Of a DNA stretch of 64,000 bases, positions 21,101 through 32,380 are shown in pieces (within the stretch, counting starts at the first letter, position 1; the number at the start of each line of letters is the position of its first letter). The translations under genes were made by a program, and so were the position numbers. This DNA comes from Gonium pectorale (taxonomy: Eukaryota; Chlorophyta; Chlorophyceae; Chlamydomonadales; Volvocaceae). A model generated the notes under the pieces. The model saw only the letters and a program-made list of their open reading frames with translations. It searched no databases and had not been told where the DNA came from. The stretch spans positions 983,563 through 1,047,562 of the forward strand of contig LSYV01000034.1 of assembly GCA_001584585.1 (NCBI GenBank), written 5' to 3'.

Positions 21101-23447
21101 TCGGGAGTTCGTGACGATTGTAAGACTTCAAGACTTTCCATGGGCTGCACTGCGGTTTGCACAAGAGAGTTACAGGGTTCGCACGTTTGAGGAGTCGGCC
21201 ACATGGGCATGCGCGCGCTTACTTTGCTCCTCTGTACCCTTGCATAGAAATGTAAGCCCTCCAATTTGCATCCCCCGGACCACGTGCGCCCGCGTCCGCA
21301 CCCGCACCTGCGTGCCCTCCTTGCTGTTGGGCGCGGGGGTGCGCCCCGCCGACTCCGGAGGAATGGGCTCCTTGGGCGCGCCCTTGCTGCCCGAGCGGAC
21401 CTCCTCGCTGAAGCCCTCCATCACCTCCTGCGTAACGCAGGGTGGGCAGTGCAGGCAGGTGAGACGTGCGAGGGGATCGTGGGGTGGATGCGCGTGTGCG
21501 CAAGCAGCTGGAGCACGTTTGCGCAACAAGCGCCCTACGGGCTCAAAGTGTGAAGAGGACGGCAGCACTCCGCGGAGTACGTCGCGACGCTGGCGGAAAC
21601 AGGATACAAGCACCGCAGCCGCACGCACCTCGTTTCGGGCCCAGTCCACGACAACGGGCTTGAGCCCCTGGCCGACCATGAAGGGCCGCTCGCGGGTCGA
21701 CTGCGCATGAGAAATGCAATAACGTCGCAAGGGGGGTTACCAACAGCGATATGTGCCATATAAAAACATGCGGCCTGAGCGTAGCAGCAGAGACTCTCCA
21801 CGCCGCTCAAAACCTATGGCAAAGCCCGCCTAGGCCCGTCCAGGCAACGCACCACCATCCCGCCACGCACCACCTCACCTCGATGGCCTTGACGGCGAAG
21901 CGCTTGTTCTCAAACGACACAAAGCCCCACCTGCGCAGTCGGCATTGCGGCCGTCAGAAGGCAGCTGCACGGACGATGGAGGCAACATGCAGGGGCGTGC
22001 CGGGCTCGGGCGTCGCTTCGGGTCGGGATTCGAGGCGCACGGCCAAATCGTGGGCCGGCTAGTTAAGTATTGAGCAACCATGACATTGGCAAGTTCGCAG
22101 AGCAGGATCGCTTGTCGCAGAGTCCGCCCCAGACACATGTGGGGGCTTCGCGCAGTAGGGCGCACGCTTGGGCAGGCAACATGCAGAACCCCGCCCACGG
22201 CGCGGAGAACACCCAGGGGCCAGGTAACAGGGCAGCGCGCTAGGTGTCGGGCCATGACAGGTGCATGCTTCCGACATGCATCCCCGATGCACTTCCGATG
22301 GCTACATCACTCAAGATGCGATGCAGGGACACCCGACCAGCAGTGGGACAGGGGATGCCCTGGAACGCTAGCCCGTGAGGAGGACGCGGCCGCGGGGGAC
22401 AGAGCACCAACCCTTTGGAGGTGTTGTTGGGGGCATCGCAGGCAACAACTGCCTTGCTCACGGCACCGAATTGGGAGAACGCCGCGTGGAGGACCTGGTG
22501 GTCGATGGTTCGGGGGTGATGATTGTACGGCATGGATTGGAGGGTGTCACCACACCGTCGAGAGGGTCGTGGAGGGCAGGCGGAGTGGTGGATCGGCGGA
22601 CGTTTCGAGACGACGGAAGACCAGACAGTTGGGGGAAAAGCCCCGGGACGAGGCGGTAGCGAGTCAGCAGGGCGGTGGCAGCGGAGTGGGGAAGGCGTGG
22701 GCGCGAAGGAGGGAGATCGTGCACACGTAGTGTTTGTGTGTCGCACGGGCAAGTCTGTCATCGACTGCGCTTGGCCATGGGACATTCACCAAAAGGATTC
22801 TTCACCTCATGTAGACCATACAATGCCTACGCAGCACGCGAGCAGATGGGAAGCCAGCCAGCGGCCAGGCCAGGCACCACCCCAGCCCAGGCATGTCGAA
22901 GCGGCCGGCCGAGCCCCTCTTGGGAGGGGACGCACCTCGTTGGTGACGCTCTCGTGCAGGTTGGTCACCCATACGACACGCTGGTTGTGAGACCTGGGGT
23001 TCGAGGGTTGGCCGAGGTGGTAGGGAGCGTGGGGAACATCGGGCCCAGCCGAATTCATAAACGAATGCTGTCATCCAAAAGACTTCAAACTCCTTCCACC
23101 CTTCAGAGCCATCGAGTTCACCTACCACTTGACGCTGATCTGCTTGCCCATCCAGTCATACTTGTGGAGAGCCTTCTTCGCCCGAACAGCATCAAGGTGT
23201 GCTCCCATCCTGCGGGGTTACGAAGTGTTAGCACAGTCTCAGTCGACAGGATGCCCGCCCCAGCGGGTTCCGCAACGCGCCTGACGATACATGACTGCGG
23301 AGCGCCTGGCGCCGACGGCCCCTTCTTATTCACGATGACAGCTTCCTTGACGACGCCATGCGCGCCAAAGAGCCCGCGCAGCTCCGGTTCGGTGACGTCT
23401 GCCGGCAGGCCGGTGACGTAGAGCTCCTCGCAGCCCCAGAGCGACAT
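18178..23447 (-). CDS. Two-RRM RNA-binding protein resembling DBHS family (NONO/PSPC1/SFPQ)
   Basis: Minus-strand exons: 23447-23281, 23209-23126, 22993-22936, 22494-22412, 21930-21879, 21700-21629, 21427-21308, 20963-20868, 20380-20074, 19460-19245, 18976-18534 and 18372-18178. They total 1,893 bases (630 residues), with every phase consistent. RRM1 is at about 8-85 (RNP2 LYVTGL) with a weak RNP1. RRM2 is at about 91-166 (VVWVTNL; VTNEVLHAAFSQFGAV; RNP1 KGWGFVSF). Next comes a segment ending RPFMVGQGLKPVVVDWARNE, placed where DBHS proteins carry the NOPS motif. A charged helix follows (about 215-243: LMALRAEYDEIRRVLRM), where DBHS proteins have their coiled coil. The last 380 residues are a Pro/Gly/Met-rich block (PPPPGHMMGPPP) and a Gln/Tyr/Pro-rich prion-like tail. 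Likely nuclear RNA binding. Intron 1 uses a GC donor. A generic two-RRM hnRNP is the alternative. Confidence 0.85.
20982..21019. repeat. Exact tandem duplication, 2 x 19 bases
   Basis: GGATGAACGTGTTTAGACG occurs twice head to tail, 18 bases upstream (transcript sense) of the exon 8 acceptor of the RRM gene. Probably replication slippage. Confidence 0.9.
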
Positions 23448-23634
23448 TTTCTCAAAAGTCGTCAATAGATTTGGCCGGCCCTCATGGCGACGGATAATGG
23501 CTCTCCGAGACCAACAAGTACAAGTACGGCTTTGCGGGTCTTGCGCTCTTGAGCTGCTCGAAAGCACTACGACCTGTGAACGCGTACGCACCACGTTTGA
23601 GCTGCACTTAAAGCTCACCATCATTGCAAACACG
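23448..23634. promoter_or_regulatory. Compact bidirectional promoter region
   Basis: Only 187 bases separate the ATG of the minus-strand RRM gene from the chosen ATG of the plus-strand gene. If the alternative upstream ATG at 23497 is used, only 49 bases remain. Both transcripts must start here or overlap. No TATA box is evident. Confidence 0.45.
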
Positions 23635-26600
23635 ATGTTCAAGCTGCTTGCTGCGCACGAGGAGCGGGAGCCTCGGGCGGTGCTCAAGTGCCAGTCTAAG
23701 CGTGCACAGAAAAAGATTCAGGCCCGCGAGCGCAAGGCGGAGGAGCGTGAAGAGAGGTGCGGCCCCGTGGTCTGGTCAGTGACATGAACCCTAGCGAATG
23801 CGACGCGCTGAGTGGACTGCCCAATACATGACAATGTGTAGTCTTCAGACATGTCTGGCCGGGTCTCCTGTGTGTTTTGTTTGCGGCAGGAGTTCGGCCA
23901 CTGCGAGAAGTGACCACGGCGCGTGGCCCGACTCCATACGCGGAGGCTGTCCGCATGTCGGGCGCTTCTACCCGGTGCGCACGTAGCGGCGCTCCCTGCC
24001 CTTGGGGCATGGGTGTGTTGACGTGCATAAACGCGCCCGGCAGGACAGGGGGGAACGGGCAGCCATTCGGGAGAGCAGGGAACCGGGTTTGCGCTTGGCA
24101 AATGGGTTGCGCTGGATTCCTTGCATGCTGTGTCGTGTTTCGCACGTAGTCATCGGGGAGCGCTGGCAGGGGAGGGACACTAGGGGTGACGCTGTAAGAC
24201 TGGTGTTTGTACTGGTGTGGCATCCCAGAGCCTTTTGGCCGTGCCGTCCTGTCCCTGTGCCCGACGAGTCAGTCCACCAGCATGAAGGACACGTCGTTTA
24301 TCTTGCAGTTCCACCCGTGCCTAGCAATATCAGTACGCTAGGCAGGCACGCCAGCACCTACGCCAGGATGCCCAACTTTTCCCCGCTTTCGAAAATCTCC
24401 ATTACGCAGGTTTCGGAGACTGCAGCTGCTCGAATATATGGCGAGCTCCTGGGTGACGGCGATGTCGATCCTGGCTTGCTGGAGGACATTGCGGCCCAGA
24501 TGCACCGCCTGTCAGCCACCTACCAAACCAGCAACGTCGGCCGTGCTTGCTTTAGACCGGGAGCCCCTACCGAATGTAGTGACGCGCCCTTGAGCGGCTC
24601 ACCTCCCGGCCCGGGTCCTGGGCTCAGATGCAGTGCACCAGCATGGCATGGCGGACAGGTAGGGTTGCTAACCAAGAAAGTGCTCGTCACAGGTTCCTGG
24701 TGGTTTTCATACATGAGGACAGTCCGCATGCAGCCCTACGGGACGTGTTGGGACAAGAATTGAGTGGCAAACGAGTGGCACTACCCACCCGGTCCCGCAG
24801 TTTGCGTGGCATCAACCTCAGTCACCGCCGCCCTACGCCGCTGCTGCCTGGCCTGGCTCAGAGAGCGGCTCGGTCGGCAGCAGGCCCTCCACATCCTCAT
24901 CCTCTGTCGGCACGCCCTATGCGGCCCACAACACTTCCCTCGGGCCCCAGGAGGCCTTTCCGGAACTCCCGGCGGCGCCGCGGCAGGCTGCCTGGGGCAA
25001 CAGTAGGTTGCCACGGAAGGAAGGCCCCGGCTCTGGGCTTGGCAAGAGCTTGAGCTCGTCCGCGCGGCAAGGTGCGGGATGTCCAGCGGACGCGGCGGCT
25101 TTCACCATGCGGCGGATCGTGTGGCTCTTGACCTTGCGGGAAGTGCTACGAATTCAATTGGGCTTCTTGCGGTTTGGCTGCAAACGGCGCGAAGGACGCC
25201 GACATATGCAAATCGCTTACCAGCGGCAAACAGGAAAACACTCGCACAAGGACACTCACGCGTCGTGAGGGGACCCAGCGGTTACCGCGCGCGTGTGACG
25301 CTGCTTGATGCTCCTACGACCTACAGGCGGCGTCAAGGTGCTGCACTCGGCCCGCCCGGGGCACAACAGCTCACGCCACAACGGCAGCAACGGCGGCTTC
25401 GACAACGGTGACCTGAACTTGGGGCTGCTGTGGGACTTGCTGGAGGGCGGCCTCTCGCTGCTGCCCGACGCGCTGGCGGAGGCGGCGCCCAACGGCGACC
25501 TGGAAAGGCTGGCGCCGGACGCGCAGGCGGCCATTCGCCGGCTGGTCGCAGAGCAGTGCGCGGCGGGAGAAGGCGACAAGCCGGTGAGCGGAAGCTGGCG
25601 AGGGGCTGGGAGGTAGGCGGGCGGTTCCTGCTGTCAGTCCTGTAAGGACGACGATGGCACCGTGGCCGGCTTGGGGATGGTCGCTGACATACCTGCCGGC
25701 ACCGTTGTAGATATGATGTTGGTTAGGGCTTTTTGCTCCTGAGTCAAGGCGGTTGGGCCTGGAGCCGTGATCTGCACCCGCCTCTTGAGCTTGCATGGAG
25801 TCAAGGCGCCGCGGTTTGAAGGCAGCAGCCGCCCGCTCCCTGCCTGTCGATGCAGCTTGCACATTGCTTGAAACGGTTCGTGAGTGTGTCACACTCGGCA
25901 CTGACCCGCCCATTCCCTCCTTTGCACAGCACCTTACGTACAGTGTGTTCAGTATGAGCGTGACTTACATATGGTGATTGTGCAGGCGCGCGGCCTCAGC
26001 CAGGAGGACATGATAACCATGATGGCACGTGCGCACAACCGGCAGTTGCGCATCAACGGCTTCACCCAGCGCAGCGGCGGCAGTGAAGGCGACGACGGGG
26101 ACGACAGCGATGACGACGACAGACACTACTACGGCCGGGAGGAGGGCGAGGTCGTGACGCGGACGTGGCGCCATACGGTGCGAGTTGGCGGGTTAGCATT
26201 GCGAGGGGTGAAGCCAATCACCCCTTGTCCGCTTCGCGGGGACGCAGCGGGGTTTTAAGTGCGTTAGGCTTGATCTGCAGGGTCGTGCACGTATCTGCAG
26301 CTGTTTTCGTGCTCCATACTCAAGGGCTGAATTGAGCCCAGTTTGTGAAGCCCTGAACATGGTCTTGCCTGCTCCCTACCGCACAAACCCCTCGCGACGT
26401 TCAATCCTTGCAGAGAGAGTGGATGGAGCGGAATGACTGGGTTCGCGTGACGGACACGGACGGCAAGCACTTCAAGTAAGCGCGCTTCACAGGGTTTGGT
26501 TTGCAGGCGGGCAGGCGTGCGAGAATGGCCTTGTGCTCTAGTCGCGTCTCCATGCGGCGCATCGTGTGGTCATGCAAAACAATGGGCCGAGGACGCGGTG

Positions 26601-27145
26601 TGCATCCCCCGCTCGTGCTTGTTCCCTTTCAGCGTTCGATTGCGGCCTTCCAATAGTAGACTAGGTGTGCATAAAGTCCTTTGGATGTGCAGGCAAGCGG
26701 CAAAGCAGTTGCTTGCGCGTGACGTGGGTCCAACTCTGTGCTAATTATGCAGGTATCGGCGCTTGCTTCCCAACGGCCAGATCCAGACGCAGACCGTGTG
26801 CTGCTCATCGTCGGACTCACTGCGGGGCGTCCGTAACCTGCAGTCGGACCTGGCTAAGAAGGTGAGCGTAAGTCTGTCGCTGTGTTGTGTTTTGGGCCCG
26901 CTCACAATGACTAGGCTACCAGCAGCCGGCGGGCAGCACCCGCTAACGCGCAGAGGTGTGCTGTCACCTTGCTGCCGCCCAGTTTCAGCCATAAGGCGAA
27001 CACACCGTCTTAAGTACATTGCCCTGTCCGCTGAACCCGTGGCACCACACCTGGACAGGACACGGAGGCAAACGCGGTCATCCGGGAGTGGCGGCGCGCG
27101 CAGCGGCAGCGAAAGACGGGACCCGCGGCCTCGGGCGCCCAATAA
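23635..27145 (+). CDS. Unrecognised 477-residue protein, divergent partner of the RRM gene
   Basis: Exons: 23635-23756, 23890-23974, 24410-24658, 24801-25071, 25327-25583, 25986-26177, 26414-26475, 26753-26861 and 27059-27145. They total 1,434 bases with all phases consistent. I do not recognise the family. Residues 18-41 are a basic helix (KCQSKRAQKKIQARERKAEE). Residues 75-115 are helical (ARIYGELLGDGDVDPGLLED). A Ser/Pro-rich stretch holds QEAFPELPAAPRQAAW (about 198-213). Residues 264-320 are a Leu-rich helical block (LGLLWDLLEGGLSLLPDAL). An acidic patch (GDDGDDSDDDD) follows at about 360. The C-terminus is a conserved-looking unit WMERNDWVRVTDTDGKHFKY then a basic helix VIREWRRAQRQRK before TAA. 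Exons 5-9 are the surest; exon 2 and the 5' ATG (23635 or 23497) are least sure. Exon 4 could also end at 25002, in the same phase. Confidence 0.7.
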
Positions 27146-28678
27146 GGAGCCAACCGGGCTCCGGTCGGCCAGCCCAGCGAACGCGGGCCAATGGCGGACT
27201 GTGCAGGGTGCAGCTTTCGGCGCTGTTGGGTTGTTAGGCATGTAGCTCGAGTTGCTACTCGGAGGGTCTTATTCGTTATTGCGTATCAAGATTGTGACAA
27301 GCGCGAGCGGGCACGGATCGGGCATGCTGGGGCTTTTTCCGTGTTCCGACTCACCTGGCCGCCCACCGCCAATGTTGCACCGCATCTCCCGAGGTGTGTT
27401 GTCATTATCATGCTATTTTGAGGGCCATGCTCTCTTCACGGCCGTGATGTGCAGATAAGACCGGAGCATTGCACGCTTGTGGTGACTAGCAGTACAGGCT
27501 TTGGCGGTGTGGAACACTAGTAGTGGAGCAGCCATTGTGCCGTACCCGGCAGATGGCACAGCAACAATCCCCTGATTGCTTGAACCGTCCGCTGGAGCGG
27601 TGCAGTGGAATATGAAGTTGGTACGAACTGCGAGCGCACTGGTGGCTGGAGGACTTGATTGGATGTGCATCCGTGAGGCTCTGCCTTGGCGGCTAGGAAG
27701 CCGGCGTACCTTGGCAGTATGTAGCCTGAGCAGATTGTCAGGACGATTCCAAATGCGAGAGCTCCGAATAAGCTCTGTGCACATAGTATGAGATGGCGTG
27801 CAGAGGGTACGTGGAGCGAATCATGGGCGAGATAGTAAACGCGTTTATGTACCCAGTCGCCGTACTGGACACGTCACGTCTTCGGGTGTGTATGTCCGTA
27901 TGGCTCCATGAGGCGTGGGATTATGCCCGAATGCTTTCAAATTATGATCCGTTCTAGGTCAGTGCAGAATAGCGAATGTCGCCATACTCCTGACCGGCAG
28001 CACAGGCATGCACATGGTGACGACCCTGACCAATCGCTCTTTGATAGTTGTTGCCTTCATTTAAAGGGATCTAATGTCAGTATTGCAATGTCAAAGTTTT
28101 AGTGTGCAAAGGGCACAATAATACTCTGTCGACGGTGATGTGGGTGGTGTTGCACAGGTCATGGCAAGATAATGATGGCATGCTTTTGATATTATAATTG
28201 CGCCAGGGTTTCTAGGTAAACGTCCAGTCCCAAAGTGTATGCCGAACAACATGCACAACCACACATGCGGCACCGATCTAGCAAAGTCCAAGTGGCCTGC
28301 AATAACCCCCTATAGTTTAGCGAGAATGTATGGCCCCTAAACCGCTGGCCTGGTACGTGATTGTTCTGTTTTCGCAAGTACAGTACTGTACGTAGTGTAA
28401 GTACATGTGTGCAGTTTTGTATTCGCAAGTAGCTTCCTATAATGCCAGGACGTCACTCCAGTCAGGGAGCTGCGATTTCGTGTAAGGGAACGATTCCAGG
28501 GCCGCATACGGAGTACTGTCTGGAAAACTGCATAACCCAAGAGCAGCGACATGAGGATGCATTTACTGTCCCCAGCATAACTGCAACCTCAACCCTGACC
28601 GCGTAGTGACGCCTTACTGTAGTTAGAATAGTGTCACGCGCGGCGCCAGGGCTCTCGACGACTTTCTCGACGGCCTCC
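27146..28678. other. AT-richer spacer, no gene seen
   Basis: 3' UTR of the upstream gene, then about 1.3 kb of lower-GC sequence with no supported exon. It holds one partial repeat C copy at 27849-27903. Short TGTAA strings at 28398 and 28480 are too far from the stop at 27143-27145 to assign with confidence. Confidence 0.5.
27849..27903 (+). repeat. Dispersed repeat C, copy 3 (partial)
   Basis: Contains TACTGGACACGTCACGTCTT followed by CGGGTGTGTATGTCCGTA, matching the core of repeat C at 35985-36050. Confidence 0.6.
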
Positions 28679-31021
28679 ATGGACGCCACCTTGTGTATGG
28701 ACGATGTATCGAGAATGCAAGGTCAGGCGCCGCGCTGTTTTGCACTTTTCCAGTGTGTCTTCTGACACCCTCGCGGAACTCGCCTTTTGCCTCTCAATTG
28801 CACCCAAATACTATAAGGCTTTGTCTGACATTGAGTTCAACTGCCTGTTTCCGCGTCAGCAGGGGATGCGGGAACTGCTGTGCGCCACGGAAAGGAGCGG
28901 CGCGCAAGCATCGTGATCAAGGAAACGGCAGCGCTACTGGACGGGCTCCATACGGACGTCGCGAGGAGCGAGGCGCTCATGACCGAACTGGAGGCGCTTC
29001 TCTTGGCGTCCTCGTCCCTGCGGCCTGACTCTAGCCCTCTCAGGCCGGACCCTCTTGGCAGTCCGGAGCACACCACCTTGGCCAATGACCACTTTGCCAT
29101 GGTTCAACCTATCCAGGAAGCGTCGGATAGCGAGGAGGACGAGGAGGCCCAGGTGGGGACGGGGCGAGCGTGCGGTGAAGGAGGGGGCATCATATCACTC
29201 TCCATGGAGCCGCGCGCAGCCCCGTAGCCCGTCTCACGCACGTTGGTCGGGCGCCGCCTTTGGATGGCCAAAGCGCGGGCTCCCGCACTGTGTGGAGTTG
29301 TCCACCTCCCGATGCATTTTATCAACGTGCAAGAACTTGCCCCTCCTCCAGCCTCCGGGAACCAGTCACAAGCGACGGCGTCGGTTACAGCCTCGTTATC
29401 CTCCCGCAGGTGGTCCCGCCGCCCATGAGCACCGCTCTGGCCAACGCGCGGCGGCGCTCCTCCGTAATCAACCTGGATGGATCTCTCCTGGGCTACGGCA
29501 GCAATGGCGGCGGCTGCGGCCTGGTGGGCGGCACGGCCCTAACCGCCGATGGATACATCTCCATGGGCGGTGCACAGCGCGGGCAATCCTTCACCCGCGG
29601 CCGCAGCGGCCAGCAGGGCCGCTCGTGGACCGAGACCCGCGGCCAAGCCGACACGCGGCGGCGCGTGACCCTGACAGACATGGCGCCGGCTCTGACGGCG
29701 CCGGAGGGTGGGCGCCTCGGCGGCGCACCCATCGTCCCCGCGAGCAGCGGCCAGCGCTACGACGTCCGCGCCTCCCTGGACAGGCTGCCTACGAACCGGC
29801 GGGCCCCAAGTGAGCCCGCGCACACCTGGGTAGGCTCCAGCTTGCCGGCGTTCCGGAAGGTCGGCGGCTCCACCGGCGACGGCGCTGAGGCGCTACTGGA
29901 CCCGGAGGCCGGGGCGACGTGGGTTGAGGCGTCGTCTGCGGCCGCCGCGCTGGCGGTGGCGACGGCGGCGAGGAACGGGGGCCGCGAGCAGGCGGCGGCG
30001 CGCCCCACGTCGCGCGGCAACGGAGGCCGCTTCATGAGGATCCTCAAGGGGTGGGTCGAATCTCGCGGGAATCCGTGTCGACTTCCCATCTCGCGCGTGT
30101 GTTACGTACATGCCAAGGCATGCTGAAGTCGATAGGCAGTCATAAGCAGCAAGCAAGCAACCTGGCCGGCAGCCCCATCAATCCTCGCGTGTGTGGCTGG
30201 CATGGCTGCCGCTACCCTGCTACCGCCGCCAGCGTGCCGCAGGCTCCTGCCGAAACGCCCTCCTGGCCTGGGTAACGCCCCCGCCGTCACGTGAGGCTGG
30301 CGTGGCCTCCTCATCTTCGTGCAGTAATCCCCGCCCCGTCCCGCTTCCTGTTCCGCCGCGCAGCATCTTTCAAGGCGAGGAGCAGCAACAACCGCCCGCC
30401 AGCCGCCGCACAGCCGCCTGCCACACCAGCTTCACCGCCGGCGTGCCCCCCACCGGCTTGCTGCTGCCCCCCGCTCGGAGCTTCAGCCGCGGCCACGTCC
30501 GCCGCACATCCCTGAACGGCTCCCCTGCCGGCGTGCCTATCCAAGGCCCTGTGTCGTACAACGGAGCCCCCGTGCTCGTCAGTGTCGGCGTGCTGGGGGC
30601 CGCATCGGGGCCAGCCGTGGAGCCGCGGGGCGCGCTGAGCGCAGACGAGCTCCCCGCCAACGCCGGTGACGGCATCGCGGCCGCCAGCAGCAGTCCCCAG
30701 CGCTTCCTGGCGGCGCCACCGCCGCTGCCGCTACAGTCGCAGCCGTCGTTCCGGGCCCGCAGCTTCAAAATGAACGGCTCTGCGGTCGCGGCCTCCTCGG
30801 CAGTCCCGCCGGTTACGTCCGGAGTTGCGTCGGGGTCGCCGTCAGGGTCGTCTCGCCGCGCCAGCGGAGCCCAGTTGTTTGTGTGCAGCTCTCAGAGCGC
30901 GGCCGAATTGCTGACGGCGGGGGCCCAGCTGTCGTCGGCCGGCAGCGGCGCCCAGGTTTCGCCCGCCGCCAGCCGGAGCAACACACGGAAGTCTCTCGTG
31001 TGCTCGCTCCCCCAAATCTAG
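28679..31021 (+). CDS. Unrecognised Ser/Arg/Pro-rich protein, 557 residues
   Basis: Exons: 28679-28721, 28860-29152, 29410-30050 and 30325-31021, 1,674 bases in consistent phase, ending TAG. Residues 30-60 are helical (SIVIKETAALLDGL; ARSEALMTELEALLL), followed by an acidic patch (EASDSEEDEEAQ, about 101-112). The rest is mostly disordered, with several Arg-Ser motifs of the kind kinases target (RRRSSV, FTRGRSG, ARSFSRG, RRTSLNG, SSRRASGA, NTRKSLV). This suggests a regulated phosphoprotein or scaffold, but no domain is recognised. The short first exon (MDATLCMDDVSRM) rests on phase agreement and a moderate donor (AAG/GTCAGG). An alternative unspliced frame starts at 28704 but runs into a stop at 28916. 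The two long 3' exons are the surest. Confidence 0.65.
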
Positions 31022-32175
31022 AAGCCGTGTGCACGGTACATACGGTTCCCTTGGCAAAGCGCCCCGTTACATTCTGCTTGGACATCGCCGTAGCTTTGGG
31101 CATGCCTTCGTATCGCCTCGCCTCGTGGTGCTGTACCATTACTTTCACACGACAGTGTATTGTGTGTCGGATTGGATGCCATCAGCTGCGTGCGCTGCGG
31201 CGGTCTAGCAGTTGTGCGGCACGCGCGGTGCCTGCCGTTGCATATGGTGGAAGTGGGCTCCAGGAGGGGTCTTGTGTCGTGTTTTTTGCTGAGGGATGCG
31301 TGGACGCGGTGGCAGTTGATGGGCAAAGGCGGACTCGCGACTTGTTCGCAGTCTCGCACGGCAGGAGTGCTGGGCGTGCGGCTCGCCAAGACATTCATCC
31401 AAATGGCCGGGGATCCTCCGGATTATTGGATCCTGGTTCTGCTCGTTCGAAGGGATTCGCAGGTTGCCGCCGCGAGCTGGTCTTCAGCCTGGTTGGGGCG
31501 CAGGGTTTCTCCCTCGGGACTATGCATAACAACGTGCCCTGGAAAGCGTGCTGCCGGTACATGTGGTCGCTAGAAAGGGACCGCCGCGGCTGCTCCTTCT
31601 ATCTTTCCAACCCAACCGGGAGTGTTGGCTCAGTGCAAATGATAGGCGTGGGCGTGCTGGGGCTAGCTTCCCGCGACTCGAAACCGTGTGCTGCAGGATG
31701 CCCGTCCCTGCCGCGGCCCTTGCACCCACCGCGCCGGAGCGCCTCCGGCTCTCGCCAGGGCCAGGATACCTGGCCTGGGTCTTCCACTTTGCAATGGCGT
31801 TAACAGCGCCTTTCTCGTTGAGCTCGCTCCTGTCCGCGCAAAGTTATCGATGCGTTAGTATGCAGCATGCTCTGTGTACGGTTTTTGTTCAGTCGTGTCG
31901 CACTTGGTTGCACGGCTTCGGTAGGCTGTTCGGGTTCACACGTTGGCACGGCTGGGTCGGGCTTGTGGCATCGAAGAGGTTTTCAGGACCGTGGCGGGGC
32001 TGGGATGGCGGCCAGGAGCGCCTGCAATGCACTGGTTCAGCGCGCGCAATGATGGACAAGGAATGTCGTATGTGTTGCCTGGGTCCAGCTGAGGGTCACG
32101 GGGTAATTCTGGGTGTGCGTGCTGGGACGTTGAAGGGTGCTCTTTGAGAGGGCCTGCCGTCCGTCCGCTCAAGGA

Positions 32176-32208
32176 GTGTTGAAAAGGAAAACGCATACGA
32201 CGAGCGAC
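32176..32208 (-). repeat. Dispersed repeat B, copy 2
   Basis: Reads GTTGAAAAGGAAAACGCATA then CGACGAGCG on the plus strand, the reverse complement of the core of copy 1 at 2441. CGCTCAAGGAGTGT occurs on both sides (32166 and 32208) and GCTCAAGGAGTGTGTGAG again at about 32430. Confidence 0.7.
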
Positions 32209-32243
32209 GCTCAAGGAGTGTGTTACGTATGCGTTACGGTGCA

Positions 32244-32380
32244 GACGTATTGCTGGCAGGGCGGGACATGGGGGCGTTGGCACGGTGCTATGGGCTCGCA
32301 GCGGGTCTTAGGTCATATGCACAGTCCACAACAGATGTACGTCTGCTGGCAGCGCGGAAAACGGGGGCGTTGGCACACGG
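32244..32380. repeat. Imperfect direct repeat, two units about 90 bases apart
   Basis: GCTGGCAGGGCGGGACATGG then GGGCGTTGGCACGG (from about 32252) recurs as GCTGGCAGCGCGGAAAACGG then GGGCGTTGGCACACGG (from about 32345). Confidence 0.65.

Noticed and set aside
24315..24350. Short inverted repeat TGCCTAGC / GCTAGGCA
   Set aside because: Only eight paired bases in an intron; well within chance for this length of sequence.
28704..28916. Unspliced alternative reading SSDTLAELAFCLSIAPKYYK at the start of the 28.7-kb gene
   Set aside because: Looks protein-like but stops at 28916 and cannot join the downstream exon in phase; the spliced model does.
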